The notes: a model not told the origin generated them from the sequence alone. Counted from the first letter of the stretch, positions 7,916 through 18,613 are shown. The stretch: DNA of 64,000 nucleotides from Haloglomus halophilum (GCF_024298885.1 NZ_CP101166.1:1364001-1428000), one strand, 5' to 3'. Numbers and translations are program-made.

Positions 7916-10405
7916 ATGACTGACGCGCGCGAGGTCCGGGCGCTGCTCGACGACCGCCCGAACCTCGAACCCGCGCTCGAGTCGCTGCTGGAGACCGACG
8001 CCAGCCACGCGACCTGGACCTTCGACGATGCCGGAGTGGACTCCGGGAGCTTCGGTGCGCTCGTCGACGAAGGCGTCGTGGAGAAGGTGGACGGGGAGTA
8101 CCGGCTGGCGGACCCCGATGCGGTCGAGCGGGGGCTCGCCGGCGAGGTCGAAAGCGGCGACGGCTCGGGAACGTCGCTCTCGCTCTCCCTGCCCGAGTTC
8201 GACATCGACCCGCGGGTGGCCGCGGCGCTCACGGGCGCGCTGGCGCTGGTGTTCGTGTTCCGGGTCCTGGCGTTCGATGCGATATTCCGCAGTGGCCGGG
8301 TCGTGCTCTCGAGCAACGACCCGTACTTCTACCTCTACTGGACGGAGGAGCTGAGCCGCCAGTCGAACGGTGTGCTGGACCTCAGCGCGCTGACGGCGGG
8401 CTCGTTCGGACTCCTGAAGAGCGAACCTCTTCTCGTGGCAGTCCTCTGGGTCGCCACCGAGCTAGTGGGGGGCATCGAGCAGGCACCCCTCGTGCTCGCG
8501 TGGTACCCCGTCGTGGCCGGGGTTGCAACGGGCGTCTTCACCTACCTGTTCGCGACGGGTCTCACCGACGACGAACGTATTGGAATCGCGTCCGTCGTGA
8601 TGCTCGCGGTGCTCCCCGTGCTGGCGTTCCGTTCGGGAATCGGGTTCGCCGACCACCACGCCTTCGACTACGTCTGGCTCGCGATGACGGCCGCCGCTGC
8701 GGTCCGGCTGGCACGGACGCCGGCAACTCGGAGTTCGGTGGGGAGTCAGCGGACCCTCGGCTGGGCGCTGGTGATGGGTGTCGGCATCGCCGGACAGGTG
8801 CTTGCCTGGGAAGCGGGGCCCCTGCTCCTGTTCCCGCTGGGCCTGTACGCGCCGCTCGCGGCGCTCGTCTCGCTCGAACGTGGTGACTCGACCGCGCTGG
8901 CGCTGGCACCCGTTGCCGCCGGCGCCGCCGTCGCGGGGCTGCTGACGGCGGCGATTCATCTGTCGCTGGGCTGGCAGACGGACGTGGTCGCGTTCTCACC
9001 ACTGCTGCTCGCTGGCGGCGTCGTCGGCGTCGCCGGCATCGGTGAGGCGGTTCGGCGGGCACCGACACTTCCGGTCTCGGAGGTGCGCGCGCTGGCGGCC
9101 CTCGAAGCAGCCGGTTTCGTCACCGGACTGGGCCTGCTCGTGGTCGTCCTCCCGGCGTACGGAGATCGGCTGTTCAGTCAGCTCGGTCGGATCGGAACCC
9201 GGAGCGAGATCGTGGAGGGGCAATCGCTGTTCTCGACACAGACCTTCGGCTGGCTGTTCCTCTTCGGGCTCCTCCTCTTCCTGGCGATTCCGTACATGGG
9301 CCTGGCGCTCGTGCGTGCCGCAGGAGCCGACCAGGCCACCGAGCGCAGGGGCTGGCTCCTCGGTGGGAGCTACGCCTGGCTGTTCCTCGTCCTCACGCTG
9401 TTCCAGATCCGGTTCGCCGGGGAGTTCTCCACGTTCGTCGCGGCCTTCGCCGGGTTCGGGTTCGTCCACATCGCAGAGCGGGTCGACCTGGCTCGCCCCC
9501 CGGTCCCGTTCCGTGATGCCACCGCAGTCCGGAGCGACGGCGGCGGACAGGAATCACCCATCGGCATCCCGAGCGCGAGAGGAGCGCTCTCCCTGGTGTT
9601 CCTCTTCCTCCTCGTCTCCGGCCTCAGCATCGCGCAGGCCCCGGTCAAGGCCAACCAGGTCCCCATCGACGAACACAAGTTCGAGACCGCGGTGTGGATC
9701 GACGGCTATGCCGCGGAGAACGATATCGAGTATCCGGAGAACTACGTCTTCTCTCCCTGGAGCCGGAATCGGATGTACAACTACTTCGTGAACGGGGAAT
9801 CGCGGTCGTACGGGTTCGCCTTCAGCGACTACGAGACGTTCCTTCGGTCGACGGACCCGGACATCTGGTACGAGCGGCTGCGAGAGCGGAACCGTGACGG
9901 GTTCATCGTCTTCAACCGCCAGGAGGCGGAGGACGCGACGCTCCAGACGCGGCTCACCAGAGGGCTAGGCGGCCGATACAACGGCTTCGACGGATCGGGC
10001 CACTACCGAGCCCTGTACGTGACCGACCGCCATCAGGTCCACCAGGTCGTCCCCGGTGGGAACCTGACCGGCGAGGTCGAGAACGAGACCGGCCCAGTGT
10101 CGAACGCGACGGTCCGACTGTCCACCACGGTATCCGTCAGCGGTCAGGAGGCCGAGGCGACGTACATCCGTCAGGCCCGCACCGGCGACGACGGCCGGTA
10201 CCAGCTCCGCGTCGCGTACCCCGGAGAGTACGAGATCAGCCTCCAGAAGAGCAACACCACAGCGACGGTCACCGTACCGGAGGCCGCCATCGAGAACGGC
10301 GAACGCGTCGACGCCGGTACCCTCGACACCGCCGGCTCGTCAGGCACGACGAACGGGAACCAGACCCGCCTCCGCCGCCCGGCCTACCAGGTCAGCCCCT
10401 CGTAG
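7916..10405 (+). CDS. STT3/AglB-family oligosaccharyltransferase relative with N-terminal winged-helix and C-terminal carboxypeptidase-like domain
   Basis: An 829-residue membrane protein. Residues 1-80 look like a soluble winged-helix segment. About a dozen membrane helices follow (100-580). The first external loop has [11 protein letters not shown] (N134, D135), matching the metal-binding acidic motif of STT3/AglB. The second motif ADHHAFDY (D246-H248) is the conserved DHH. In the extracellular part the position of the usual WWDYG sequon-recognition motif reads [13 protein letters not shown] (about 612-624). A carboxypeptidase regulatory-like beta-sandwich closes the chain (about 715-805). 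The family transfers lipid-linked glycan to Asn of exported proteins; the changed WWDYG suggests a different acceptor or a non-canonical role. Its last 22 bp overlap the convergent UDP-sugar dehydrogenase gene. Confidence 0.82.
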   Translation: MTDAREVRALLDDRPNLEPALESLLETDASHATWTFDDAGVDSGSFGALVDEGVVEKVDGEYRLADPDAVERGLAGEVESGDGSGTSLSLSLPEFDIDPRVAAALTGALALVFVFRVLAFDAIFRSGRVVLSSNDPYFYLYWTEELSRQSNGVLDLSALTAGSFGLLKSEPLLVAVLWVATELVGGIEQAPLVLAWYPVVAGVATGVFTYLFATGLTDDERIGIASVVMLAVLPVLAFRSGIGFADHHAFDYVWLAMTAAAAVRLARTPATRSSVGSQRTLGWALVMGVGIAGQVLAWEAGPLLLFPLGLYAPLAALVSLERGDSTALALAPVAAGAAVAGLLTAAIHLSLGWQTDVVAFSPLLLAGGVVGVAGIGEAVRRAPTLPVSEVRALAALEAAGFVTGLGLLVVVLPAYGDRLFSQLGRIGTRSEIVEGQSLFSTQTFGWLFLFGLLLFLAIPYMGLALVRAAGADQATERRGWLLGGSYAWLFLVLTLFQIRFAGEFSTFVAAFAGFGFVHIAERVDLARPPVPFRDATAVRSDGGGQESPIGIPSARGALSLVFLFLLVSGLSIAQAPVKANQVPIDEHKFETAVWIDGYAAENDIEYPENYVFSPWSRNRMYNYFVNGESRSYGFAFSDYETFLRSTDPDIWYERLRERNRDGFIVFNRQEAEDATLQTRLTRGLGGRYNGFDGSGHYRALYVTDRHQVHQVVPGGNLTGEVENETGPVSNATVRLSTTVSVSGQEAEATYIRQARTGDDGRYQLRVAYPGEYEISLQKSNTTATVTVPEAAIENGERVDAGTLDTAGSSGTTNGNQTRLRRPAYQVSPS

Positions 10406-11685
10406 GTCAGCCCTTCGCGCCGTGCGATGACGCGCCGGCCGTCGACGACGACACGCTCTTCCATCGCGTCGAACTCCGTGTCCAGTGCCGCGAACTCGTC
10501 CCAGTCCGTGACCACCAGCGTGCCGTGGGCCCCGTCCAGCGCCTCGGCCGCGCTGTCGACGTACGTCACGTCGGGGTACTCGGCGGCCATCGACTCGTTC
10601 GCCAGTGGGTCGTACGCCACCACGTCGGCGCCCCGCTCCTGCAGCCCCTCGATGACGGGCTTCGCCCGCGACCCACGGATGTCGTCGGTGCCGGACTTGA
10701 ACGCCAGCCCCAGCACCGCCACGCGCTCGCCCTCGACATCGACGTGTTCGTCGAGCAGCCCCAGCATCCGTCGGGGCTGCTTCTCGTTCACCCCGACGAC
10801 CGATTCCAGCAGGTCGGGGTCGTAGTCGGCCTGCCGTGCTGCGGCCATGATGGCCGCGGTGTCCTTCGGAAAGCAGGAGCCGCCCCACCCCACCCCGCTC
10901 CGGAGGAACTTCGCGCCGATGCGCTCGTCCATGCCGATGGCGTCGGCCACGTCGTAGGAGTCGACATCGTACTCCTTGCAGATGTTCCCGAGTTCGTTGA
11001 TGAGCGAGACCTTCGCGGCGAGGAAGACGTTGTTGGCGTACTTCACCATCGCGGCCTCGCGCCGGCCGGTCTCGACGACCGGTGCCTCCCACTGGGCGAC
11101 GAGTGATTCGTACAGCTGCGCGAACAGGTCCAGCGCCCGCTCGTCGCCGTCGGTCCCGAGGACGATCTTGTCCGGGCTCATGAAGTCGTCCACGGCCGAG
11201 CCCTGCGACTGGAACTCGGGGTTGACGGCGACGCCGAACTCCTCGCCCTCGGTCTTGCCGGAGGCGTCCTCCAGCACCGGAATCAGCTCCTCCTCGGTCA
11301 TCCCCGGGATGACGGTCGATTTCACGACGACGAGGGTGTAGTCCTCGGCGTCCGCGAGTGCTCGGCCCACGTCCTCGGCCGCCGCACGCAACGGCCCGAT
11401 GTCGATACTGCCGTCCTCGCGCGCGGGCGTCTGGATGGTCAGGAAGACGACATCCGACTCGGGGACGCTGTCGTGTGTGGTACTCGCGCGGAGCGAGTTG
11501 CCTGCATACGCCGTCAGCAGCGGGTCCAGCCCCGGCTCGTGGATGGGCGACTCCCCGGCGTTCAGTTGCTCGACGATGTCCTCGTCGATGTCGATAGCGG
11601 TCACGTCGTGACCCAGGTCCGCGAGACAGGCCGCGAGGGTCGTGCCCACGTAGCCACTCCCCACGACCGAGACGTCGAGACTCAT
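10384..11685 (-). CDS. UDP-glucose/UDP-sugar 6-dehydrogenase (AglM-like)
   Basis: A 433-residue NAD-dependent dehydrogenase that oxidises a UDP-hexose to the uronic acid, supplying glycan building blocks. The N-terminal Rossmann motif is [19 protein letters not shown]. The catalytic cysteine lies in [11 protein letters not shown]. The central helix [20 protein letters not shown] and the C-terminal [17 protein letters not shown] are diagnostic. I chose the ATG at 11685 ([14 protein letters not shown]); an ATG six codons upstream is possible. It converges on the STT3-like gene with a 22-bp overlap, and the pairing fits a shared surface glycosylation job. Exact substrate (UDP-glucose, GlcNAc or ManNAc) cannot be read from sequence. 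Confidence 0.88.
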   Translation of the reverse strand: MSLDVSVVGSGYVGTTLAACLADLGHDVTAIDIDEDIVEQLNAGESPIHEPGLDPLLTAYAGNSLRASTTHDSVPESDVVFLTIQTPAREDGSIDIGPLRAAAEDVGRALADAEDYTLVVVKSTVIPGMTEEELIPVLEDASGKTEGEEFGVAVNPEFQSQGSAVDDFMSPDKIVLGTDGDERALDLFAQLYESLVAQWEAPVVETGRREAAMVKYANNVFLAAKVSLINELGNICKEYDVDSYDVADAIGMDERIGAKFLRSGVGWGGSCFPKDTAAIMAAARQADYDPDLLESVVGVNEKQPRRMLGLLDEHVDVEGERVAVLGLAFKSGTDDIRGSRAKPVIEGLQERGADVVAYDPLANESMAAEYPDVTYVDSAAEALDGAHGTLVVTDWDEFAALDTEFDAMEERVVVDGRRVIARREGLTYEGLTW

Positions 11686-12230
11686 TGGCTGTGGATGGGT
11701 CACGGCCGGGTTTAGGGGTTCGGGTAGCTAGATGTAGTCGAACGCAGGGATGGCAACCGCGGTTCGCACCACCGTCATCCCGAGACAGATTCGCCCGCCG
11801 GGACATGAACTCGGGTGGGACTGAAAGGGGCCGCCGGCTGCGGGAAGCACGGCGACGCAAGGACCACAACGGAGCGAGCGTAGCGAGCGGAGTGAGGACC
11901 GCAGCGAGCCGCGCGACCGCAGCCGGCGGGGGCTTTCTACCGCTTCTGGTCGCCTGCTGTTACGAGACACAAGCAGTTGTCGAAAGCCCCCGGTCGCTCG
12001 GGGCCCCGGGACTCGCTGTGCGCGCTCGCTTCGCTCGCGTGCTTGCTTCGTCCGGGGACCGCCGAGCGACCGGCCCCTTTCATTCCCACCCGAATCCATC
12101 GTGGAACGGGCCGACTCGACCCGAAACGACGGTGGATACGAACCCGCCCCAGCCGGTTCCACCCGAAACGAGGGCATCCACGTTTCCCGCGAGCCAAACC
12201 CCTAAACGCGCCGCCGACCCACCGCCGGGT
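11686..12230. repeat. Non-coding palindromic element (spacer type A)
   Basis: About 540 bp without a credible gene. An inverted repeat of 22 bp with one mismatch lies at 11812-11833 (CGGGTGGGACTGAAAGGGGC plus CG) and 12071-12092. A second inverted pair, GGGGGCTTTC/GAAAGCCCCC, frames the middle at about 11930-11990. In between are runs of GAGCGAGCGTAGCGAGCGGA type and its complement GCTCGCTTCGCTCGC. The segment CTCGACCCGAAACG (12115-12128) recurs in the other element at 54584-54597. The SAMP1 promoter must lie at the right end. Confidence 0.65.
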
Positions 12231-12509
12231 ATGGAGTGGAGACTGTTCGCCAACCTCGCCGAGACCGCCGGGACGAAGCACGTCGCGGTCGAGGCGGGAC
12301 CGGGCGACACCTTCCGGGACGCGTTCGAGCAGTTGCTGGACGCACACCCCGAACTGGAGGACGAGATACTGGACGAGGACGGCGACATCCGCGACCACAT
12401 CCGGGTGCTGCGCAACGACAGCAACCCGTTCGTCGTCGACGATGGCTACGACACCGTGCTTGAGGACGGGGACGACCTCGCGCTGTTCCCACCAGTGAGT
12501 GGTGGATAG
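12231..12509 (+). CDS. samp1: Small archaeal modifier protein SAMP1 (ubiquitin-like)
   Basis: A 92-residue beta-grasp protein starting MEWRLFANLAETAGTKHVAV and ending DDLALFPPVSGG. The C-terminal diglycine and the LFPPVSGG tail match Haloferax SAMP1, which is joined by isopeptide bonds to lysines of target proteins and also works in molybdopterin synthesis as a MoaD-like sulfur carrier. The E1 enzyme UbaA and a JAMM desampylase are also present in this window (48-49 kb). The ATG at 12231 is the only sensible start; the open frame upstream runs through the palindromic spacer and has no protein-like composition. Confidence 0.93.
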   Translation: MEWRLFANLAETAGTKHVAVEAGPGDTFRDAFEQLLDAHPELEDEILDEDGDIRDHIRVLRNDSNPFVVDDGYDTVLEDGDDLALFPPVSGG

Positions 12510-12584
12510 CAGATTGTACCCCACATAATCGACCAACACCAGAAATTACACACTAATTTCAGACTCCGGGAATTAATACGGCAC

Positions 12585-13532
12585 TTACACCTCGGACAGG
12601 TCCGCCTCCAGCACGAAATCCGGTTCGTCACTGAACCCGACCCGTGCGGCGGCCACGTCCGAGACGTGCCGGACCGTCTCCGGAATCAGCACCCGCGTCC
12701 GGTCCACCCCGAGGTCGGCCGCGTCCCGCGCGACGGCGGCGAACAGCGCCCGCGCCGCCGCTACGTCGTCCCACACCCCGACGCCGTACTCCGCAAACCG
12801 CTCGGTCTCGCCCTCCACCTCGTGTTCGTCCGTGCGCACGCGGAACGTCATCCCACGGACGCCGTCGTCGTCGACGACCGCGAGCACACGTTCGTCCGCG
12901 GCCGCGTCGTGCAGGCGCTCGGGCGCCAGTTCCGCGAGCGCCCACGACTCGTCGCTGGCGAGCGTGAGCCCCGCGAGGTGGTCCCGGCCCTCGGAGCGGT
13001 GCCACGCAGTCCACGCCGTAGACGGGTTCTCGACGACCCGCAGGCCGTCGGGACCCGCCACGTCGGCGTCCGGCGCCGGTTCGGCCCAGCGGAACTCCGT
13101 CCGCGGGTCGAACCCGACCGCGCGGGACTGTCCCAGGCCGGCCGCGTTCCACGAGAACACCATGTTCCGGCAGACCGTCGCGCCCTGTTCGCGCGCCCAG
13201 TCGAAGACGGCGTGGGTGAGGCGGGGACTCGCCTTCCGCCCGCGGTAGTCCGGGTTGACGCGCATCCCCTGGGCCCAGGCCTCGTGTGCCGAGAGGAGGA
13301 CGCCCTGGCAGATGCCCGCGATGTCGTCGCCGGCGTCCAGCACGAACGTCCGCTGGGTGGGGCCGTCGGTCTCGACCCACTCGTCGAAGACGCGGGGGAT
13401 GTAGTCGTCGCCGCGCTCGGGCCACGTCGACTCGGTGAACGCGACGACGGCCTCGCGGTCGTCGGCGCGGACCTGCCGGACGGTCAACTCGTCGGCGTCC
13501 CCGTCGCCGTCGGCGCCAGCGTCGTCGCTCAT
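12585..13532 (-). CDS. GNAT-family N-acetyltransferase (two-lobed)
   Basis: A 315-residue protein. The first half is a GNAT fold, with the acetyl-CoA pyrophosphate-binding loop MRVNPDYRGRKASPRLTHAV (about 89-108) following the GICQGVLLS strand. The second half (about 160-315) is shorter on recognisable motifs but has another RVRT...FAEYGVGVWDD stretch like a GNAT-derived domain. Substrate unknown. The gene starts 4 bp upstream of the GatD stop, so it sits directly after gatD on the same strand and is probably co-transcribed with it. Confidence 0.82.
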   Translation of the reverse strand: MSDDAGADGDGDADELTVRQVRADDREAVVAFTESTWPERGDDYIPRVFDEWVETDGPTQRTFVLDAGDDIAGICQGVLLSAHEAWAQGMRVNPDYRGRKASPRLTHAVFDWAREQGATVCRNMVFSWNAAGLGQSRAVGFDPRTEFRWAEPAPDADVAGPDGLRVVENPSTAWTAWHRSEGRDHLAGLTLASDESWALAELAPERLHDAAADERVLAVVDDDGVRGMTFRVRTDEHEVEGETERFAEYGVGVWDDVAAARALFAAVARDAADLGVDRTRVLIPETVRHVSDVAAARVGFSDEPDFVLEADLSEV

Positions 13533-13536
13533 CGCG

Positions 13537-14790
13537 CTACTGCCACGGCGTCGAACGGTCCTGAATCTCGCCCGCCACGGAGCGGCGCATCGTCGCCGCC
13601 ACCGACTCGTCGTCGACGTTCGCGAGTGCCCACATCAGCTTCACCTTCGCCGTCCCGGGGAGCGTGTCCTCGGCCTCGACGACGCCGGCATCGAGCAGGT
13701 CACGGCCGGTGTCGTAGACGCGGTCGCAGACTCGACCCTCGATGCACTGGCTGGTCATCACGACCGGCGTGCCCGAGTCGACCATCGACTCGAACGTCGG
13801 GATGAGGTCCGTGTGGACGTGGCCGAGACCCGTCCCCTCGACCACGAGACCCGCCGCATCGGAGAGCCGCTCGACCCGCGAGAAGTCCATCCCCGGCGTG
13901 AACTTCACCAGTTCCACGTCCGTCTCCAGGTCCGCGCGGATGTCGAGGTCGACGCCGTCGCGCTCGGCGTACTCCCGGCGGAAGTGGACGGCCTCGGCAT
14001 CGTAATCCACGTACCCCAGCGGCTCGGCGCCGACCGTCTCGAAGGCGTCGCGCCGCGAGGTGTGGTTCTTGCGGACGCGCGTGCCGCGGTGGAGGGCACA
14101 GCGGTCGTCGGACTCGGTGGCGTGCATACAGACGAGCACCTCCGCACAGTCGGATTTGGCCGCCTCGACCGCGCAGACTGCGTTCATCACGTTGTCCGAG
14201 GAGGGCCGGTCGGCCGAGCGCTGGCTCCCCGTGAAGACGATGGGCACGGGCGTGTCGAGCATGAACGCGAGCGCCGACGCGGTGAACTGCATCGTGTCGG
14301 TGCCGTGCATCACGACGACGCCGTCGGCGCCCGCCTCGATCTCCTCGTGGACGGCCTCGGCGAGTTCCTGCCAGATGTCGGCCGTCATGTTCTCCGAGAG
14401 GATGTTGGCGACGACGCGGCCGCGGTAGTTCGCCCGCCCCGCGAGGTCGGGCACGGCGCGGAGCACGTCCTCGGCGTCGAACTGGGCCGTGACAGCACCC
14501 GTCCGGTAGTCGACGGTGGAGGCGATGGTGCCGCCGGTGGAGATGAGCGAGACGGTTGGCAGGTCGTCGTCGAACTGGATCTCGCTGGCCCCCTCGTCGG
14601 TGTCCTGTGCGCTCTCGACGTCGTAGACGCCGGACTCGAGCAGTTCGGCCTCGGCGTCCGCGCGGTCGATACCGACGTTGTAGCCCCCGTCGAGTTTGAC
14701 GACGAGTCGGTCAGCGTCCGTCGACGGCATGAGGACGCCCTCGTAGGTCGTCCCGCCGCGGTCGACGCGGACGCGGTCCCCTGGGTTCAT
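13537..14790 (-). CDS. gatD: Glu-tRNA(Gln) amidotransferase subunit D
   Basis: A 417-residue L-asparaginase-like subunit. It releases ammonia from glutamine or asparagine so that GatE can convert Glu-tRNA(Gln) to Gln-tRNA(Gln), the archaeal route to glutaminyl-tRNA. An N-terminal beta-barrel (MNPGDRVRVDRGGTTYEGVL) precedes the amidase part with catalytic threonine motifs STGGTIAST and VVMHGTDTMQ. A conserved MTSQCIEGRVCDRVYDTGRD segment lies near the end. The ATG at 14790 fits the family's start. GatE is not in the window. Confidence 0.95.
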   Translation of the reverse strand: MNPGDRVRVDRGGTTYEGVLMPSTDADRLVVKLDGGYNVGIDRADAEAELLESGVYDVESAQDTDEGASEIQFDDDLPTVSLISTGGTIASTVDYRTGAVTAQFDAEDVLRAVPDLAGRANYRGRVVANILSENMTADIWQELAEAVHEEIEAGADGVVVMHGTDTMQFTASALAFMLDTPVPIVFTGSQRSADRPSSDNVMNAVCAVEAAKSDCAEVLVCMHATESDDRCALHRGTRVRKNHTSRRDAFETVGAEPLGYVDYDAEAVHFRREYAERDGVDLDIRADLETDVELVKFTPGMDFSRVERLSDAAGLVVEGTGLGHVHTDLIPTFESMVDSGTPVVMTSQCIEGRVCDRVYDTGRDLLDAGVVEAEDTLPGTAKVKLMWALANVDDESVAATMRRSVAGEIQDRSTPWQ

Positions 14791-14942
14791 ATCCACGTCT
14801 CGGCGGCCGGCGGACTTGAAACCCGTCGATGGGCCGCCGGGAGCTGTCGGGGGGCGGGAGCCGTCGGCACGAGCGCGGCCGGCCACGGGGAGCGTCGGCG
14901 AGCCGGGAAACGCTCTTTGCGCCGCCCTCCCTCGGGTGCGCC

Positions 14943-15443
14943 ATGCAGACGGCGGAGCGCAACCGGGCAGACGGGGAGGCGGAGCGTGACAGCGTCGCGT
15001 TCGTCCGGTTCCGGCTCGGTGGCTTCCCGCTGGCGCTCGAGGCTGGCCACGTCGCCCGGGTGTCGCCGGTCCCCGAGCGAACACGACTCCCCGGCGCTCC
15101 CGCTCCGGTGGTCGGGCTGGGCTACGTCGCCGGCCGGCCGACCACCCTCGTGTCGCTCGCCGACCGCCTCGACGTGGACCCGGAGGGCGAGGACCGCGAG
15201 GTGGTGGTCATCCGTGGAGACGAGGGGCCGCCGGTGGGCCTGCTGGTCGACGGGACGAGCGGGCTCCTGACGGCACCGGTGGACGCGGTGACACCGCCGG
15301 CCGAGTCCGGGGACTTCTTCCTCGGGGACGCCACCGACGACCCGCTGTTCCGCGCGGTCGTCACGTTCGACGACGGGCCGGCGTACGTACTGTCGCCCGG
15401 CAGCGTGCACGCTCTGACCAGCAACGGGGGGTATCGACCGTGA
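14943..15443 (+). CDS. cheW: CheW chemotaxis adaptor
   Basis: A 166-residue protein with a single CheW domain (FVRFRLGGFPLALEAGHVAR, then APAPVVGLGYVAGRPTTLVS and DGTSGLL). CheW couples membrane receptors to the CheA kinase. It overlaps the CheA gene by four bases (GTGA), so the two are translationally coupled. The start at 14943 follows a short leader; the longer open frame reads into spacer. No receptor (MCP) gene is nearby. Confidence 0.88.
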   Translation: MQTAERNRADGEAERDSVAFVRFRLGGFPLALEAGHVARVSPVPERTRLPGAPAPVVGLGYVAGRPTTLVSLADRLDVDPEGEDREVVVIRGDEGPPVGLLVDGTSGLLTAPVDAVTPPAESGDFFLGDATDDPLFRAVVTFDDGPAYVLSPGSVHALTSNGGYRP

Positions 15444-17671
15444 GCGAGACCGGACGGCCGGCGGACGACATCTCGGAGGAGTTCGTCCGGGAGAACCGGC
15501 GGCATGTCCGCACGCTCGCCGGGTCGCTCGCGTCGCTGGGCGAGGAGCCGAACCGGGAGGCGGTCGACGAGGCGTTCCGCGCGGCCCACTCGCTGAAGGC
15601 CAACTGCGACCTCGTCGGGCTGGACGACGTTGCAGCGGTCGCCCACGCCGTCGAGGACGTGCTCGCGACGGCCCGGGCAGGGGACGCGACGCTCGACGAG
15701 CCGGCGGTCGAGACGGGCGTGGCCGCCGTCGAAGCCATCGAGCGCGTGCTCGATGGCATCCGGAGCGACGGGGACAGTCCGGCCATCGAGGCGGACAAGT
15801 GGACCGAACAGCTCCAGAGCCATCTCGGCGGGACCGACGCCGTCGGCGCGGAGACCGCGGGGTCGGCGGCGACCGACGGGGTCGCGGAGGCCCCAGCGGA
15901 CGCGGGGGACGGAACGAAGTCGGCGGCCGACCCGTCCGAGCCGGACCTCGACGACCTCGGGCTCGACGAGGAGGCGCGGGCAGCGTTCGAGACCGCCGGC
16001 GAGTACGACGACCTCGACGCGCTCGTGGCGGCGATGGACGACGACGCCGAGGCGTACGCGGACCTCGAGGGCGGCGGCTCGTTCGACGAGGTCGAGGCCG
16101 ACGCCGAGGCGGCGGCCACCGGGCCCGGCGACGACACGGCCACCGAGCAGGCGGTCGACGCCGGTTCCGTGGTGGAGCCCGAACCGGACCCGCCGGACGG
16201 ATCGGTGCCCGACGGGGCTGCGATCCGCGACGCCGAGACCGACGCACCCGTGGCGTCGGCCGCCGACCGATCACAGCCCGAACGGTCCCGCGAGGCCCTG
16301 CCCACACCCGACCCGGATATGGCACCGGAGACCACCGGAACACCGAGCACAGGGGACGGGCCGAGCGGTAGCGCCACCATCTCGGGACTGGGGCGGGTGC
16401 CGGACGCGGCGGTGACCATCGCGTCGAGTTCGCTCGACGCCGAGCGGTTCGACATCGACCCCGACGAGGCCGAGCGCGAGCCGAGCGCGGCGCTGGAACC
16501 GCTCGGTGCGATCCGGGGCCTGGCCATCGAGCGGCGCCGGCTGGCCACGGCGCTCGGCGACGCCGACGGGCACGCGGCCGACGCGCTGGCCTCGCTCCGC
16601 CTCGCCACGGATGCGCTCGGCGAGACGGTCGCCGGCGACCTGCGCCGGCTGGACGCGCTGGCGCCGGACCTCGAACGCGCGGTCGAGCGCGCCGGGCGGC
16701 ACGTCGAGACGCCCGTCGAACTCACGGCCGACCTCGCGCCGACCGCGGTCGACCGCGAAACCGTCGACCGGCTCTCGGAGCCGCTGGTCCACTGCGTGCG
16801 CAACGCCGTCGACCACGGTATCGAGGGGCCACGCGAGCGCGGCGCCGCCGGGAAGCCGGAAGCCGGGACCGTCACGGTCCGGGGGCGCCGCGAGGCGGGG
16901 CGGCTGGTGGTCACCGTCGGCGACGACGGGCGCGGCATCGACGCCGGCGCCGTCCGTGAGGCCGCCGTCGCGGCCGGTATCGAAGGGGCGGCCGACACGA
17001 CCGACGACGAGGCGCTCGACCTGCTGTTCGAGGCCGGGCTCTCGACGGCCGACGCCGACAGCGATCTCTCCGGGCGCGGCGTCGGGATGGACGTCGTCGG
17101 CCGGGCGATGACCGACCTCGACGGGGAGGTGACCGTCGACTCGACGCCCGGCGAGGGGACGGCCGTCCGGCTCTCGGTCCCCGTCGACGGGGTCGTCGAG
17201 CGGGTCCACCTGGTCGCGGCGGGGGGCGAGACGTACGCCGTTCCCGGGTGGCCCCTCGAGCGGGTGGTGCCGGCGAGCGAGGCACGCGTGCAGAACGGCG
17301 CGGTCCGGGTCAGTGCGGACGAACTCGAACGCGACGCCATGGGCACCGAGACGGCGTTCGGGTCGACCGTGGACTACCGGACGGTCGACCTCGCGACGGC
17401 GCTCGTGGCGCCGGAAACGGCGGCTGGGGCACCCGAGCAGCACGAACCGGCGTACCTGCTGGTCGACCCGCCGAGCGGGGTGGAGGGCGACGAGCCCGGC
17501 GAGGGCGGTCGCGTGGCGCTCCGGTGCGACGGCGTCCTGAGCGAGCACGAGACGCTGGTGACGCCGCTCGCGGGCGTCGACACGAGCCCGGCGGTCGACG
17601 GGGCCGTCGTCTGCGATGCCGGGCGGGTGGTCCCCGTCCTCGACCCGCGGGCGTTCGTGGGCGGACGGTAG
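15440..17671 (+). CDS. cheA: CheA chemotaxis histidine kinase
   Basis: A 743-residue kinase. P1 (HPt) carries the phospho-acceptor in [10 protein letters not shown] (H50). An acidic low-complexity linker (about 115-340) follows. Next come a dimerisation helix pair, a HATPase with N-box [18 protein letters not shown] (about 450-468), G1 [11 protein letters not shown] and G2 [13 protein letters not shown], and a C-terminal CheW-like P5 (about 585-743). A separate P2 response-regulator-binding domain is not obvious; part of the long acidic linker may hold a short one. The start is a GTG overlapping the cheW stop. Its likely partner CheY is in a different unit at 30.7-31.1 kb. Confidence 0.92.
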   Translation: MSETGRPADDISEEFVRENRRHVRTLAGSLASLGEEPNREAVDEAFRAAHSLKANCDLVGLDDVAAVAHAVEDVLATARAGDATLDEPAVETGVAAVEAIERVLDGIRSDGDSPAIEADKWTEQLQSHLGGTDAVGAETAGSAATDGVAEAPADAGDGTKSAADPSEPDLDDLGLDEEARAAFETAGEYDDLDALVAAMDDDAEAYADLEGGGSFDEVEADAEAAATGPGDDTATEQAVDAGSVVEPEPDPPDGSVPDGAAIRDAETDAPVASAADRSQPERSREALPTPDPDMAPETTGTPSTGDGPSGSATISGLGRVPDAAVTIASSSLDAERFDIDPDEAEREPSAALEPLGAIRGLAIERRRLATALGDADGHAADALASLRLATDALGETVAGDLRRLDALAPDLERAVERAGRHVETPVELTADLAPTAVDRETVDRLSEPLVHCVRNAVDHGIEGPRERGAAGKPEAGTVTVRGRREAGRLVVTVGDDGRGIDAGAVREAAVAAGIEGAADTTDDEALDLLFEAGLSTADADSDLSGRGVGMDVVGRAMTDLDGEVTVDSTPGEGTAVRLSVPVDGVVERVHLVAAGGETYAVPGWPLERVVPASEARVQNGAVRVSADELERDAMGTETAFGSTVDYRTVDLATALVAPETAAGAPEQHEPAYLLVDPPSGVEGDEPGEGGRVALRCDGVLSEHETLVTPLAGVDTSPAVDGAVVCDAGRVVPVLDPRAFVGGR

Positions 17672-17768
17672 TCGCCCGCCGAGACCGCCTTCGAGGCCGG
17701 CGTGTGGGCACGTACCGCCCGGAGCGCGTTCCAATACCCTTTTGGCCGTTCCACGACTCGCTGCGTGC

Positions 17769-18167
17769 ATGGCAGACTTCCAGGTCGTCGTCGCGGACCC
17801 GGAGGACGGGACGACCTACCAGTTCGAGATCGACGGACAGGACGCGAACCGATTCCAGGGTCGGGAGATCGGCGAGGCCGTCGACGGCACCGCCGTCGGC
17901 CTCGACGGCTACGAGGTGGAGATCACCGGCGGCTCCGATACGGCCGGCCGCCCGATGCGTGGCGACGTGCCCGGGACGGATCTCAAGCAGCTCCTGCTGA
18001 CGGGCGGCGTCGGCTACGAGCCGCAGGTCGACGGCGAGCGCCGTCGCGTCACGGTCCGGGGTCGCGAGGTCAGCGACGACACCCGTCAGATCAACGCCAA
18101 GATCGTCACCCGCGGCGACAGCTCCATCGACGAGCTGCTCGGCGAGGGCGACGAGGACGACGAGTAA
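17769..18167 (+). CDS. rps6e: Small ribosomal subunit protein S6e
   Basis: A 132-residue protein of the archaeal 30S subunit. It starts [20 protein letters not shown] and includes [20 protein letters not shown] and the [20 protein letters not shown] segment conserved in eS6. The acidic tail (GEGDEDDE) is typical of halophiles. Two short Halobacteria-specific genes follow closely on the same strand and probably share its transcript. Confidence 0.95.
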   Translation: MADFQVVVADPEDGTTYQFEIDGQDANRFQGREIGEAVDGTAVGLDGYEVEITGGSDTAGRPMRGDVPGTDLKQLLLTGGVGYEPQVDGERRRVTVRGREVSDDTRQINAKIVTRGDSSIDELLGEGDEDDE

Positions 18168-18178
18168 GCCACTCGTCG

Positions 18179-18613
18179 ATGGAGCGCATCGCCAACGACA
18201 ACGACGCCGTCCGGACCGTCCGCGCGACGCTCGAGCGGGTCGGCCGCACGGACCGTCCCCGTATCGACCTCCCCGACGGCGAGCGGGACGCCTTCCCGGT
18301 CGGCGAGGTCGTCCGGGTGGCGCTCGACGGCCGGACCCGCCACGCCCGCGTCCACCGCGGACTCGACGACGGCCTCGAACTCCGGGCGCTGTACGACAAT
18401 CCCCGGCAGGCTCGTACCGGCGACGGTGAGGACCGCCTGCCCGCGTGGGTCGCGGACCGGGACCTGGCGTTCGGCCGCTCGGTACTGGTCGATGTCGTGG
18501 ACGAGGGTTTCTTCTACGGCGTCCGCGCCCCGAGCGAGTCGGCGGTGTACGAGGTGCCAGACCGGCCGGACGACGGGCTCGCGGCCATCGCCCGCGACCT
18601 GGAGGAACCATGA
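18179..18613 (+). CDS. DUF7112-like haloarchaeal protein
   Basis: A 144-residue protein: MERIANDNDAVRTVRATLER, then PVGEVVRVALDGRTRHARVH and GRSVLVDVVDEGFFYGVRAP. I recognise this as the Halobacteria-restricted family I know as DUF7112; its function is unknown. It lies 11 bp after the S6e stop and overlaps the next start by four bases (ATGA), so it is in the S6e operon. Confidence 0.78.
   Translation: MERIANDNDAVRTVRATLERVGRTDRPRIDLPDGERDAFPVGEVVRVALDGRTRHARVHRGLDDGLELRALYDNPRQARTGDGEDRLPAWVADRDLAFGRSVLVDVVDEGFFYGVRAPSESAVYEVPDRPDDGLAAIARDLEEP

Noticed and set aside
11686-12230. CRISPR-like or direct-repeat array because of repeated GAGCGAGCG-type runs.
   Set aside because: There are no evenly spaced identical repeats with unique spacers; the runs are palindromic and irregular.
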